Shown: in pieces, positions 1 to 10,298 of the stretch
Layout: the number at the start of each line of letters is the position of its first letter
Numbering within the stretch: the first letter of the stretch is position 1
The notes under the pieces: generated by a model
Seen by the model: only the letters and a program-made list of their open reading frames with translations
Database searches by the model: none
What the model was told of the DNA's origin: nothing
Made by a program: the position numbers and the translations under genes
Source: Aurantibrevibacter litoralis
Lineage (GTDB): Bacteria > Bacteroidota > Bacteroidia > Flavobacteriales > Flavobacteriaceae
Direction: 5' to 3'
NCBI RefSeq assembly: GCF_034651555.1
Contig: NZ_JAYEEQ010000001.1
Span: forward strand, 62,001-126,000
DNA: 64,000 bases

Positions 1-955
1 CATTTACAGCCAATAGCCCTGCTTCTTTGGCGTCTTTTGCAAAGCCGTGTGGAATCATTTCACGAATGGAACCCCAATCGGACACCACAAATCCCTGATA
101 ATTCCATTCTTTTTTTAGCACTTCCCGTTGTAAAAATGCATTTCCGGTAGCGGGTATTCCGTTTAAGTCATTAAAGGAATTCATCACCGTTTTTACATCG
201 GCATCGATGGCTGCCATAACGGGTGGAAATATGATATTATATAAAGTGGAAGTGCCTACATCTACCGTATTGTAATCTCGTCCAGATTCCGAAAAGCCAT
301 ACCCGGCAAAATGTTTAACAGTCGCTGCTATAGTGTGTGTTGCCGCCAAATCATCTCCTTGAAATCCTTTGACACGGGCATAGGCAATTTTGCTTCCTAA
401 AAATGGATCTTCACCGGCACCTTCCATAACCCTGCCCCACCGGGCATCTCTGGAAATATCGATCATGGGGGCAAAGGTCCAGTTGATGCCACTAGCAGCC
501 GCTTCAGCAGCAGCCATTTCCGCCGATTTTCGAATCGCTTCCATATCCCAGCTTGCGGCTTCTGCTAAGGGGATTGGACTTATGGTTTTGTATCCGTGAA
601 TAAGATCGAAACCTATGATTAATGGAATTCCCAGACGGGTTTCTTCCACGGCTATTTTTTGAACTTTTCGCACTTCATCAGCACCTCGAACGTTGAGCAT
701 GGAACCTACCATACCTGTTTTTAAGTGGGCGTATTTCGTGGCCGCATCACCTTCTACGGGTACCGGCCCCGTAACATTCCAAAACCCATTGTACTGGTTC
801 ATTTGACCAATTTTTTCTTGAAGAGTCATCACCTTTAACAGCGAATCTACTTTTTGGTTTATGGAACCCATTGTATTTTTTTCGGTTGTAATCACTGATT
901 GCCCAAAAGCACTGCAGCATATAAAACTTACATAGAGGTATAAAGGATATTTCAT
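1..955 (-). CDS. GH3 beta-glucosidase, 3' part outside window
   Basis: N-terminal 318 codons of a glycoside hydrolase family 3 enzyme that continues past the window edge. The start at 955 gives an exported protein beginning MKYPLYLYVSF with a signal peptide ending near AFGQ. The family's N-terminal TIM-barrel is recognisable: MTLQEKIGQM near residue 43, the IPLIIGFDLIHGY stretch, TFAPMIDISRDARWGR, and GFVVSDWGS, whose Asp (about residue 293) is the expected catalytic nucleophile. Family members remove terminal beta-linked glucose from oligosaccharides, usually in the periplasm. Last visible gene of the PUL, separated from the GH16 gene by a hairpin terminator, so it may have its own promoter. 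BglX-like; the exact substrate is inferred from the neighbouring laminarinase. Confidence 0.93.
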   Translation of the reverse strand, partial: MKYPLYLYVSFICCSAFGQSVITTEKNTMGSINQKVDSLLKVMTLQEKIGQMNQYNGFWNVTGPVPVEGDAATKYAHLKTGMVGSMLNVRGADEVRKVQKIAVEETRLGIPLIIGFDLIHGYKTISPIPLAEAASWDMEAIRKSAEMAAAEAAASGINWTFAPMIDISRDARWGRVMEGAGEDPFLGSKIAYARVKGFQGDDLAATHTIAATVKHFAGYGFSESGRDYNTVDVGTSTLYNIIFPPVMAAIDADVKTVMNSFNDLNGIPATGNAFLQREVLKKEWNYQGFVVSDWGSIREMIPHGFAKDAKEAGLLAVN

Positions 956-1044
956 TTTTGGTTGATTTTATTTTTTAGAACCTATAGTGCCACCAAGAGC
1001 CATTTAAGTTAGGTGTTCATTTAATCCCTTTGAATCATCTTAAA

Positions 1045-1083
1045 AAAAGAGAGGTGATTTGGCTTGCATCAACCTCTCTTTTG
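1045..1083 (-). terminator. Rho-independent terminator after the GH16 gene
   Basis: A hairpin with arms AAAGAGAGGT and ACCTCTCTTT (one bulged base) is followed, on the minus strand, by a run of seven T. It lies downstream of the GH16 gene and upstream of GH3, so it probably ends or attenuates the PUL transcript. In the rest of the gap 956-1275 I see no gene; it should hold the GH3 leader and promoter, but no clear TAnnTTTG motif could be fixed. Confidence 0.7.
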
Positions 1084-1275
1084 CAACTAACCACTAACTA
1101 AAATACCCATTGTCCATTTTGCTTATTTCGTGCCTATTTGATACTATAATCTTCATGATTTGCCTCGATCCTGAAGGAAGTAATGACGATTTTTTCGATG
1201 TACCCTTTAGGGCAGGGTAAAAATGGAAGAAATCATGTCCAAATGAACAACGGGGTAACATATAGCTACAACCTT

Positions 1276-2988
1276 TTACTGATACACCCTAATATAATCT
1301 ACTTCCATGGTAGATTCTACGAAGGCGGGATCTATGGCCCCTCCAAAGTTTCCGCCCATGGCTACATTAAGAATAAAAAAGAAATTCTTATTAAAGGGTA
1401 AATCAGGACTGTTACTTACCGTATTGAACACTTCACCATCTACAGAAAACGAAATGGAATTAGCGGTCCAAACCATCCCGTACACATGGAAAGCTTCAGA
1501 CACGTCTGGTATAATCACGGAACCGGTTCTGCCATTACCACCAAAGTTATTGGGATCGTGGGTAGTTGCGAAAATACGGTTTTGTTGATTGCCTACATGT
1601 TCCATAATATCTATTTCTCCTGCTGCCGGCCAAATGTTGGTCTGAAAATCGGCACCCAAGGTCCAAATTGCCGGCCAAGTGCCACCTCCGCTGGGCAGTT
1701 TGGCTCTAACCTCCACTTTGCCGTATTGAAACTCAAACTTTTGATGGCTTTGTATTCTTGATGAGGTATAATTACTACCACTAAAACTTTCTGTTTTGGC
1801 GGTAATTTTGAGTAACCCATCTTCGATGATCACATTTTCGGGACGGGCTGTATAATATTGTAATTCGTTATTGCCCCAACCATTTTCTCCGGTACCTAAG
1901 TCAAAATTCCAAGTGTTTGGATCGGGAGCACCTGGCACATCAAATTCTTCGGACCAAATCAGCTCATCAAACGTAGCATCTTCGTCACCACCCCCTGTAT
2001 CTCCCTGTGCTTCAACCGGGGTTGTTGTAAAAATATGATACCATGCTAAATTAGAATCTAAGCCATCTATGGTGCGTACCACTAATCGGTTTTCAGAAAT
2101 TTCCAAGATTTCGTAAGAAGATGAGCTTATAAAATATCCCATAAAGCCTCCTTCTGAGAAATTAAGTACGGTTCCTCTTGGTTGAAAGGCAGGATCTCCT
2201 ACCAAACTCCAATCGGTTTCTGATGGTGCCAAGCTCACATTTCGGGTACCCGAAGTATCAAAATCGAAACAAGCATCTTGCCCTGCACTCTGTCCCAGTA
2301 CACTTTCTTGATGCGCACCATTAAAAAACGTTTGCCCGTTATTGTTGAGTTGATACGTAAACTGCCCTTGAGGATTTAAGGCAAAGGTGAGCTCATCATT
2401 GCAAAGACACTGACTTACATCACTACAGATTTGAAATGGTGAGGCTGCAAAAAATGCCGGAAACCAATGTTGTGTGGGGGCCGGATTAATCTGCTGATCA
2501 AAAGCCAAGGTAGGACCAACACCGAGGTGCCCGTTTTGAGCCACTGCCCAATACCATGTTTTGGAACCTCCAGAAATAACATTGCCTTCGGCATCAACTT
2601 CGCCACCGGATAAAAATTCGAGAACCTCATTATCCGAAAAGCTACTCTCTACCGTTACCTGCAACGAGACAGAACTACTAGCACCTCCTGCACCAAATGC
2701 AATGACCGAGTAATCGTACGTATTGAGTCCCACTCTTGTAAACCGTTTGGTAGTGGTACCCCCCGAAGCTACTTGAGAGGTGCCGTCGTTGAACTTAAAC
2801 GTATAGGTTATAGCATTATCTGCGGAAGCGGTAAAAACTACAATTCCCGAGCCATCGGTACTAATATCTGCTTCTACGTTAATATTAGAGGGCACAGTTA
2901 TAAGTCCCAAACTTGGCTCATCTTCCTGGCACGCCATAAAAAGTGCTAGCAGGAAAAATAGGAATCCATATTTTCTAAAATTTTTCAT
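1276..2988 (-). CDS. GH16 laminarinase-type lipoprotein with PKD-like domain
   Basis: 570-residue surface lipoprotein. The lipobox is LALFMAC, and the Cys is followed by QEDE, a Bacteroidota surface-export type signature. Residues about 30-115 are a PKD/Ig-like domain. Residues about 120-325 form a middle region of uncertain fold with several Cys (QICSDVSQCLC). The GH16 catalytic domain runs from about 345 to the end. The active-site motif GEIDIME gives Glu458 (nucleophile), Asp460 and Glu463 (acid/base), and the flanking WPAIWTLG and WPAAGEIDIMEHVG are typical of beta-1,3-glucanases of the laminarinase subgroup. It should cut beta-1,3-glucan at the cell surface and feed oligosaccharides to the adjacent SusCD pair. 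Substrate assignment rests on motif and context. Confidence 0.92.
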   Translation of the reverse strand: MKNFRKYGFLFFLLALFMACQEDEPSLGLITVPSNINVEADISTDGSGIVVFTASADNAITYTFKFNDGTSQVASGGTTTKRFTRVGLNTYDYSVIAFGAGGASSSVSLQVTVESSFSDNEVLEFLSGGEVDAEGNVISGGSKTWYWAVAQNGHLGVGPTLAFDQQINPAPTQHWFPAFFAASPFQICSDVSQCLCNDELTFALNPQGQFTYQLNNNGQTFFNGAHQESVLGQSAGQDACFDFDTSGTRNVSLAPSETDWSLVGDPAFQPRGTVLNFSEGGFMGYFISSSSYEILEISENRLVVRTIDGLDSNLAWYHIFTTTPVEAQGDTGGGDEDATFDELIWSEEFDVPGAPDPNTWNFDLGTGENGWGNNELQYYTARPENVIIEDGLLKITAKTESFSGSNYTSSRIQSHQKFEFQYGKVEVRAKLPSGGGTWPAIWTLGADFQTNIWPAAGEIDIMEHVGNQQNRIFATTHDPNNFGGNGRTGSVIIPDVSEAFHVYGMVWTANSISFSVDGEVFNTVSNSPDLPFNKNFFFILNVAMGGNFGGAIDPAFVESTMEVDYIRVYQ

Positions 2989-3219
2989 CTGTTATTATTT
3001 ATTGTTTTTCAGCGGTCATTTGCAACAACCCAATAATCGTTTTCTCTGTGTGATCAAAAATTAATCCTGTCGGTTGGTATAAATCGATGAAATTTGCTTA
3101 TACTTTTTTCATTGACTTTATTTGTCGTTTCTGTTTCTATGGGTACTTCCCGACTGTTGCGCTGCATGATACGGTGCTTGTTTTTAATCCTAAAGTGGCG
3201 CTGTATTGCCGTAGGTATC

Positions 3220-5385
3220 TCACTCATTATAAAAATACACATTGTCTACAAAGACCGTATTTGCTGCATTGGGAGCCCCTACATAAATTAATTGGGCAAT
3301 ATTGCTACGGGTCGTTAACCCAACAAAATCGCTTAATGGGATATCGAAACTAACCCATTGCCCTTGAGGTGGGTTGGAAATAACAATCTCATGTTCGGTG
3401 TCATCGCCTCCACCAAAAGCCGCGTCTGCGCCAAAATCGACCAATTTAATTCTAAATTCAGTAGCGTCTGCGGTCCAAATATCGGTTCTAAAGTGAGTCA
3501 TCGCACTCGCATCAATCTGAGTGGCTACCGTTTCTATTCCTACAAAACTTAATGCGCTGTATTTTTTTACGTCATTACCGGCAATGCTAACCTCTTCTAG
3601 AGTAGCATCGGACCATACGGTGCGCCAAGTATCTACAGGGACATTGGTATATGCATCACTAAACATAGCTATTACATTGGCTTGCGCCTGTGATGGTGTG
3701 GGTGCCGCGGTTGCTGGTGCCGTAGGGGGTGAAGCCGCATTTTCATTGTAAAAAAACACATTGTCAACATAGACGGTATTGGCGCCAAAGGGTGCCCCCA
3801 CATAAATTAATTGAGCGATGTGCTCACGGTTTGTGAGTCCGATAAAATCGGATAACGGAAGATCGATACTAACCCATTGTCCTTGCGCGGGGTTCTCGAT
3901 GACAATTTCATGCTCTGTATCGTCTCCGCCCCCAAAAGCACCATCGGCACCAAAGTCGACCAATTTTATATTGAATGCGGTGGCATCTGCCGTCCAAATA
4001 TCGGTTCTAAAATGGGTCATTTCGCTAGCATTTATTTGATTTTCTACGGTTTCGACCCCCACAAAACCTAACGCGCTGTATTTTTTCACTTCATTACCGG
4101 CAATGGTAACTTCTTCTAAGGTAGCATCGGACCATACGGTGCGCCATGTATCTACGGGTACATTGGTGTATGCCTCACTAAAAAGGGAAATAACACTGCT
4201 CTCCGGATTCAGGGGATTAGGGGCCGCTTCGGTAGGCTCATTACCCACAGCCAAACCACCGCTTTTCGCAATGTCATCTATAAAGAAGGTGCCAGCGGTG
4301 TTTCCGGGACCGTCAATAAAAATGACCATAGTGGCGTATTGTCCTTCCGGCACAAAGGGTTCGCCAACGCCTTGATTACCATCAATAAAACTTTTTACGG
4401 CGTTGTTGGCAAAATCGAAGCTTATTTCTTCCCATCCGGTTCCACCGTGATTAGAAACTACCTCGTTTTCTCGTTCTCCATTTACACCACCCTCAAATTT
4501 TAATAAAATTGGCACGGCCACTTGCGACCAAAATTTTAAGGTAATGGTTTTATCGGGCGTACTAAAATCGACCGGTGTTCCGAGATTAAAAGCACCACCT
4601 TCAAAAGCATTTCCGGAATTGGTAATGGCACCGACATTGGAATTTTCGGGATTGGCACCCGATGGATCCGGATTGGCTACCACTTCAAAACTTGACCCAT
4701 TAAAGGTAACAAAATCATAGTTCACTAAGGGATCATCAAAAGTAATAGGCAAAGAAATGGCATTAGATGCACCAGTAATGTCAACAATCTCTGTGCCTTC
4801 TATGGTGCCTGCACCGGCACCTCTTGCCACAACCCTAACGGTATATTGCCCTACTTCGGCGTATACGTGCGTGGCGGTTTCACCTGCCATAATGGTGGTG
4901 GGTTCCTCATCTTCTACATCGCCAAGGAATACATCAAAAACGGTGGCATTTGTGGCGGTTGGACTTACTGAAATTTCAAACGGATTGCTGGTAGACTTCT
5001 CCACACCTAGCACTAAATTTGAAGGAGCTTGGAACGAAATGGTTACTACTCTAGCGAGTTCGCTGGTAAGACCGGTAAGCCCCACAGCTACAATACGAAG
5101 TGTATATTCACCCTCTGCATAGCTATGTGTTACGGTATCGCCCGGAGCCACCTCTGTTGGGGTTTCCCCATCCGTATCGCCAAAAAGGATTCGGAAAAGC
5201 GTAGCGCCTTCAGCGGTGGGGGTAACGGTAACTATACCGGAATCGTCTTGCGCTATATTAAAAATCGCATTGACATTGGTGGGTGCCGATACTTCTTGCA
5301 AAGCAAAGGAGGTATCATCGTCTGAACAAGAATTGCCCAAACCAATGGCAAGGAAAAGAATTAAAAGTCGTTTAAAGGTTTTCAT
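3220..5385 (-). CDS. PUL surface glycan-binding lipoprotein with duplicated C-terminal module
   Basis: About 721 residues from the start at 5385, preferred over one eight codons upstream because it gives a canonical lipoprotein signal (MKTFKRLLILFLAIGLGNSC, then SDDD). Two PKD/Ig-like domains (about 25-200) are followed by a beta-rich jelly-roll-like segment (about 205-375). Two closely similar modules of about 152 residues (about 397-548 and 570-721) follow, joined by a Pro/Ala/Thr-rich linker. Each carries VPVDTWRTVWSDAT and VDFGADxAFGGGDD. No catalytic motif is seen. Position directly after SusD and before GH16 is typical of a surface glycan-binding protein (SusE/F role), so it probably captures laminarin. 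Carbohydrate binding is inferred, not shown. Confidence 0.75.
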   Translation of the reverse strand: MKTFKRLLILFLAIGLGNSCSDDDTSFALQEVSAPTNVNAIFNIAQDDSGIVTVTPTAEGATLFRILFGDTDGETPTEVAPGDTVTHSYAEGEYTLRIVAVGLTGLTSELARVVTISFQAPSNLVLGVEKSTSNPFEISVSPTATNATVFDVFLGDVEDEEPTTIMAGETATHVYAEVGQYTVRVVARGAGAGTIEGTEIVDITGASNAISLPITFDDPLVNYDFVTFNGSSFEVVANPDPSGANPENSNVGAITNSGNAFEGGAFNLGTPVDFSTPDKTITLKFWSQVAVPILLKFEGGVNGERENEVVSNHGGTGWEEISFDFANNAVKSFIDGNQGVGEPFVPEGQYATMVIFIDGPGNTAGTFFIDDIAKSGGLAVGNEPTEAAPNPLNPESSVISLFSEAYTNVPVDTWRTVWSDATLEEVTIAGNEVKKYSALGFVGVETVENQINASEMTHFRTDIWTADATAFNIKLVDFGADGAFGGGDDTEHEIVIENPAQGQWVSIDLPLSDFIGLTNREHIAQLIYVGAPFGANTVYVDNVFFYNENAASPPTAPATAAPTPSQAQANVIAMFSDAYTNVPVDTWRTVWSDATLEEVSIAGNDVKKYSALSFVGIETVATQIDASAMTHFRTDIWTADATEFRIKLVDFGADAAFGGGDDTEHEIVISNPPQGQWVSFDIPLSDFVGLTTRSNIAQLIYVGAPNAANTVFVDNVYFYNE

Positions 5386-5551
5386 ATGTTTGTATTTATT
5401 GTTTTTCATCGGTCATATGAAGCATCTAAGTAATCCTTGCTCTGGATGTTTACAAGTAAATTGTTGATGTTTCATCTGTTTCTTTTTTATTGATCTGATG
5501 CACTATGCTTTTGCTTCGAGTGTCGTAGTGCAGTTTTGTATTTCTTTTAAT

Positions 5552-7027
5552 TTAGTAACCCGGATTTTGAGACCATCGATTGCCTGCCAATTCTATTTCT
5601 ATGGCCGGAATGGGAAACAACTCGTGCTTGCCTTCCTGAAACCCATCAATTGCCTGTGCCGCACGGCCGGTGCGAACCAAATCGAAAAAGCGATGTCCTT
5701 CACCAACCAATTCTACTCTTCGTTCATTGTAAATAGCGGTGGTAAGGGCTGTTCCTGTGGCGGTAATAGCCGGCAAACCTGCCCTTGTTCTAACCCTGTT
5801 CAGGAATTGTTGTGCCTTGGTATCATCTATAGCACCGCGATTAAAGGCTTCTGCGGCCATTAATAGTACGTCGGCAAATCGGATTGCTCTGTAGTTATTA
5901 GGATTGGTGAGATTGGCATCTCCGGTATTTAAATCGCCTTGACGAGCAATATATTTTCTATTGTAAAAGCCGGTATGTTCAAAACCTTCTGTAAAAGAAA
6001 CACTAGGATTCTGAGCGGCCCAGGTGTTAATATCTAAAATGGCGATGTCTCGGCGGATATCTCCGGGTTCAAAAGCATCAAAGGCCTCTTGCGTAGGAAT
6101 ATTGAAGCTAAACCCCGATTCGAATACTGGTCCGGTATAATTTCGAATTCCGTTGAAGCCCACGGCCACATTTCCCTCGCTACATTGCAGACACCCAAAA
6201 CCGGCACCTTCTACGTCGGTGTATTGTACTTCAAAAACAGATTCTATATTGTTCTCATTGTCATTTTCAAAAATAGTGCTGTAGTCGCTCACTAAATCAT
6301 AAGGGCCGTTGATGATAAGACTTTCTAGTATGTTTGCAGCTTCCGAAAACTTATTTTGAAAAAGAAATACTTTCCCCAATAAGGCCTCTGCGGCACCTTT
6401 GGTAACCCTACCGGTTTCATTCTGTACAAAGGGCAAATTTGCAGCAGCAAATTGTAGATCCTGTTCTATTTGTGCGTATACTTGAGCCTTAGGTGTTCTT
6501 TCTACTATATCTTGATCTCCAAATAAGAAACGTTTATCTACGGCAAGCGGCACATCGCCAAACCATTTTACCAATTCAAAATAGTAATAGGCTCTCAAGA
6601 AAGTTGCTTCTGCCAGCACCCTTTCCTTGCCTGGAAAATCTGTTGTATCTTTAAACTCTAATATAAAATTAGCTCTATTGACTCCGGCAAACATCCAGCT
6701 CCAGATATCGCGCAATTGTTGGTTTACGGGCGTATGAATCATGTCGTCTATTTCCTGTATACCGGGAACATCGGTAGCGCTTTCTCCCCCGGCGAGCGTA
6801 TTGTCTGATGCTATTTCGCCCAGCATTACATTGATATAGGTAGATTGCAATAAATCATAGGCGCCAATTAAAGCATCTTGATAGTCGGCTTCAGAATTAA
6901 AGAAGCTCTCAGAATCTTCATTAAAAGAGTCCACATCTACAAAATCATCACTACAGGACACGGAAAGGAATCCAGTGAATAACAGGGCATATAAGAACCT
7001 CAAAGGGGTATATTTTTTTTTCATCAC
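5552..7027 (-). CDS. SusD/RagB-family glycan-binding lipoprotein
   Basis: 491-residue lipoprotein (lipobox GFLSVSC, then SDDF). Features of the SusD/RagB family: ESFFNSEADYQDALIGAYDLL near the N terminus, TPR-like helices including AEATFLRAYYYFELVKWFGDVPL (about 140-162), and a C-terminal segment with RFADVLLMAAEAFNRG, FLNRVRTRAGLP, and YNERRVELVGEGHRFFDLVRTGRA. It ends in the family hallmark LFPIPAIEIELAGNRWSQNPGY. It acts as the surface lid of the SusC transporter, binding oligosaccharides and delivering them for import. The gene starts 2 nt after the SusC stop, so the two are translationally close. Confidence 0.96.
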   Translation of the reverse strand: MMKKKYTPLRFLYALLFTGFLSVSCSDDFVDVDSFNEDSESFFNSEADYQDALIGAYDLLQSTYINVMLGEIASDNTLAGGESATDVPGIQEIDDMIHTPVNQQLRDIWSWMFAGVNRANFILEFKDTTDFPGKERVLAEATFLRAYYYFELVKWFGDVPLAVDKRFLFGDQDIVERTPKAQVYAQIEQDLQFAAANLPFVQNETGRVTKGAAEALLGKVFLFQNKFSEAANILESLIINGPYDLVSDYSTIFENDNENNIESVFEVQYTDVEGAGFGCLQCSEGNVAVGFNGIRNYTGPVFESGFSFNIPTQEAFDAFEPGDIRRDIAILDINTWAAQNPSVSFTEGFEHTGFYNRKYIARQGDLNTGDANLTNPNNYRAIRFADVLLMAAEAFNRGAIDDTKAQQFLNRVRTRAGLPAITATGTALTTAIYNERRVELVGEGHRFFDLVRTGRAAQAIDGFQEGKHELFPIPAIEIELAGNRWSQNPGY

Positions 7028-7029
7028 AA

Positions 7030-10000
7030 TTAAAATTTAAGGTTTAAACCAAGCATATACATTCTGGGTACCGGATAAAATCCCTGATCAATACCGGCAC
7101 CAATAGGGTCTCCGGAGGAAGCGCTAGGGTCGAATCCCCTATATTCGGTCAATGTAAAAAGGTTGTTTACTGCAAGGTAAAATCTAAGTTTTTCTATGCC
7201 AATTTTTTCGATGATGGGTTGGGGTAGGGCATAGCCTACTTGCACGTTTTGTAGTCTTACGAAAGAACCATCTTCTACAAAAAAGTCAGAAAAAAGACTA
7301 TTTTGTGTGGCTCCTGTGGTTACTCTTGGGTAGCGGTTAGTAGTCCCTTCTCCGGTCCATCGATTTAAAGTAAACACCGACCGATTTACAAGCGGCTGGT
7401 TGCGTTCGTAATTACGGACAATGTCATTGCCTACTGATGCAAAGGCATAAGCACCAAAATCCCATTGCTTATAGTTAAAGGAAATATTTAAACCCATAGT
7501 AGCATCGGGAATTGGGCTGCCAATTTGGGTACGATCATTAGAATCGATTATACCATCTCCATTGGTATCTACAAAACGAAGATCTCCCGGGGCGGCATTC
7601 GTTTGTTGCGCATGCCCATCTACTTCTGCCTGATTTTGAAAAATACCGTCGGTTTGCAACCCAAAAAAGTAGCCGATGGGCTTGCCGGCCTCCATACGGG
7701 ATGGCGGTTCTTGCCCTACGCCAAAGGAGCCCCCGGAAATGAAGCCCACACCATTGTTTACAGAAAGCACTTCATTATCCAGAAAGGTAACATTGTAATT
7801 AATACTATATGAAAAATTATCGGACGGACTGTCTGCAAACCCTATAGCGAACTCAAAACCTTTGTTTTCTACCGTTCCGGCATTTACTACGGGTGGGGAA
7901 GATCCCGGTGCCGCTGCACCCAAAATTCCGGAAACCGGGGGCTGCAACAGCAAGCTTTCGGTACGCTTTGTAAAATAATCGGCAGTGATGTCTACTTTAT
8001 TGTCGAACAGTTTTAGATCTACACCGATATCTAGGGTTTTCTGTTCTTCCCATTGAATTTCGGGATTAGAAAGTACCCCAACCGCCTTGCCAAACACCAA
8101 AGAATTATTAAGCACATACGCTGCTTCACCACCCAATATGGATCTAAAGGCGTTGCCTACAATTCTATCGTTTCCTACAATACCATAGCTGCCACGAAGT
8201 TTAAGGAAATTAATAACCTTACTGTCTTTTAAAAAATTCTCTTCTGAAATGAGCCATGCTGCGGAACCGGAGGGGAAGTATCCGAATTTATTATTAGGAC
8301 CAAATCGGGTAGATCCGTCGCGGCGGATAATACCCGAAAGGATGTATTTCCCTTGATAATTATATTGCAGTCGCGTAAAATAGGACAAGAGGCGCTCCTT
8401 AAAGCGACCACTAAGACCACTATCTAAAAGACCGTTTCTTTGATCTACGGTGTCCTCTATTCGCGCTTCCGAAAATAGCACAGGGTTTTCAAAAAATCCT
8501 TGTGTACTTCCGGAAAATATACCTCGAGTATCAAAAACAGACATCCCTAAGGTGGCCTTTACGTTGTGATCTTGGCCAAGTGTTTTATCGTAGTTTAAAA
8601 ACGCATCAAACGTATAATCTTTAAAAATATCTTTATTAACAGATAATGAGGGGCGTCCGGTATTGTTCAACACCTTTCCCGAGCCAAAAAAGATGGTAGG
8701 CGAAAAATTTCTACCCGCTACTTCCGCATAATTGAACTGCAAACTGGTTTCTGCTGTAAAATCGTTTAGAAAGGTATAGGTCAGGCCTATTTTACCACTA
8801 ATTTTATCGACATCGGTACCATTAAAGGTATTCGCAATTTGTGCTAAAGGGTTAATAACCTCGTTTCCTAAGCCTTCCGCAAGTGTAAAATCGCCATTAG
8901 GCTGCCTAACCTGAAATGTCGGGGCATTGTTTAGGGCATTGAACAACACGGAACCAATTGCATTTTCAGGCAAGGTTTTTCTTGTGGTACCCGTATATAT
9001 AGCATTGGCAACAAGCTTGACATTTTCTAACAAATCTGAATTGAAATTTATTCTTGTAGTGTACCGCCTAAAATTAGCTTTGGGACCTCCGACGATACCA
9101 TCTTGTGTTAAAAGAGACGCTCCGAAGGAATATGTGGATTTTTGGGTACCACCACTTAAGGTAATGTTGTGATTAAAAACTGGTGCACGTTGAAAAACCT
9201 GTTCTTGCCAATCGGTTCCGGCACCTATGCCTGAAACATCTGGAAAGGGAAGATTGCCTCCTCCGGCAGCAAAAGCTTCGTTGACAAGCACTGCGTATTC
9301 CGTGGCATTCAAGACCGGAATTTCCCTTGAGGTTTCCTGTACACCTCCATAGGCATCATAACTTATTTTTAAGCCTGTGTTTTTTCGGCCGGTTTTGGTG
9401 GTAATTAATACAACGCCATTGGCGGCCCTTACCCCATAGATTCCGGCAGTGGCATCTTTTAAGATATTGATACTTTCTATATCTCCTGGATTTACTACAC
9501 TTAGATCTTCGATAACGTTACCATCGACCAAAATAAGCGGTCGGTTATCGCCGTTAGTAGAGATTCCCCTTATTCTGATATTTGAACCGCTACCCGGTGA
9601 GCCCGAGGCAGAGGTTACTTGCACTCCGGCTACCTGACCTTGTAAGGCCTGTTCTATGCGGACCGGATTTAAATCTTCTATGGTTTCCGAACTTACTACC
9701 GATACGGCTCCGGTGAGTTCCTTTTTCTTTTGAGCGCCATACCCAACAACAATGACTTCATCCAATGCATTAAAATCGGCTTCAAGTCGTATCTGTAGCG
9801 TGGAAGTGTTGGTAAGGGTCACCTCTTTGGTAACAAAACCCAAGTAGGAAAACACAAGAACATCGCCTGCTGAAACAGCATCAAAAGTAAAGTTTCCATC
9901 AAAATCGGATGTGGTTCCTCGGGTAGAATTCTTAAGCACTATATTCACACCCGGCAGCGGTTCATTACTGTCGGCAGCCGTAATTGTACCGTTAATGGAC

Positions 10001-10062
10001 AGTTGCCCCCACAAAAGGGATGGGAAGACACAAAAGCAAATAACAAAAGTAAGGTACCTCAT
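7030..10062 (-). CDS. SusC/RagA-family TonB-dependent glycan transporter
   Basis: 1010-residue outer-membrane transporter. A signal peptide ends near LLWGQ. Next come a carboxypeptidase-regulatory-like beta domain (about 22-95: INGTITAADSNEPLPGVNI), a TonB-box-like DEVIVVGYG (about 101-109), a plug domain (KELTGAVSVVSSETI to about 220, with GSNIRIRGISTN) and a large beta-barrel ending in an aromatic strand (MLGLNLKF). It imports oligosaccharides across the outer membrane using TonB/ExbBD energy, paired with the SusD lipoprotein immediately downstream. First structural gene of the PUL; the 236-bp gap upstream (10063-10298) should contain its promoter and the operator of the regulator. Confidence 0.96.
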   Translation of the reverse strand: MRYLTFVICFCVFPSLLWGQLSINGTITAADSNEPLPGVNIVLKNSTRGTTSDFDGNFTFDAVSAGDVLVFSYLGFVTKEVTLTNTSTLQIRLEADFNALDEVIVVGYGAQKKKELTGAVSVVSSETIEDLNPVRIEQALQGQVAGVQVTSASGSPGSGSNIRIRGISTNGDNRPLILVDGNVIEDLSVVNPGDIESINILKDATAGIYGVRAANGVVLITTKTGRKNTGLKISYDAYGGVQETSREIPVLNATEYAVLVNEAFAAGGGNLPFPDVSGIGAGTDWQEQVFQRAPVFNHNITLSGGTQKSTYSFGASLLTQDGIVGGPKANFRRYTTRINFNSDLLENVKLVANAIYTGTTRKTLPENAIGSVLFNALNNAPTFQVRQPNGDFTLAEGLGNEVINPLAQIANTFNGTDVDKISGKIGLTYTFLNDFTAETSLQFNYAEVAGRNFSPTIFFGSGKVLNNTGRPSLSVNKDIFKDYTFDAFLNYDKTLGQDHNVKATLGMSVFDTRGIFSGSTQGFFENPVLFSEARIEDTVDQRNGLLDSGLSGRFKERLLSYFTRLQYNYQGKYILSGIIRRDGSTRFGPNNKFGYFPSGSAAWLISEENFLKDSKVINFLKLRGSYGIVGNDRIVGNAFRSILGGEAAYVLNNSLVFGKAVGVLSNPEIQWEEQKTLDIGVDLKLFDNKVDITADYFTKRTESLLLQPPVSGILGAAAPGSSPPVVNAGTVENKGFEFAIGFADSPSDNFSYSINYNVTFLDNEVLSVNNGVGFISGGSFGVGQEPPSRMEAGKPIGYFFGLQTDGIFQNQAEVDGHAQQTNAAPGDLRFVDTNGDGIIDSNDRTQIGSPIPDATMGLNISFNYKQWDFGAYAFASVGNDIVRNYERNQPLVNRSVFTLNRWTGEGTTNRYPRVTTGATQNSLFSDFFVEDGSFVRLQNVQVGYALPQPIIEKIGIEKLRFYLAVNNLFTLTEYRGFDPSASSGDPIGAGIDQGFYPVPRMYMLGLNLKF

Positions 10063-10298
10063 ACGTTGTGATTTTTAAAACCACAATATAGGTACAACCA
10101 TTAAGGCTTTATCAAAAAGGAACACTACAAAAAATATACAATTACAAAAAAATAGGATCAATTAATATGAAATCCTTATTTATATAGGGATTATAATCAA
10201 TTTTTAACATTTGAAGGTGAAGTCCATTTTTGGAATCTGTAGGGGTAAATACTGGTTTTGTATAGGTAATGTAGTGGTAATTTCGGCAAATTGTAATT

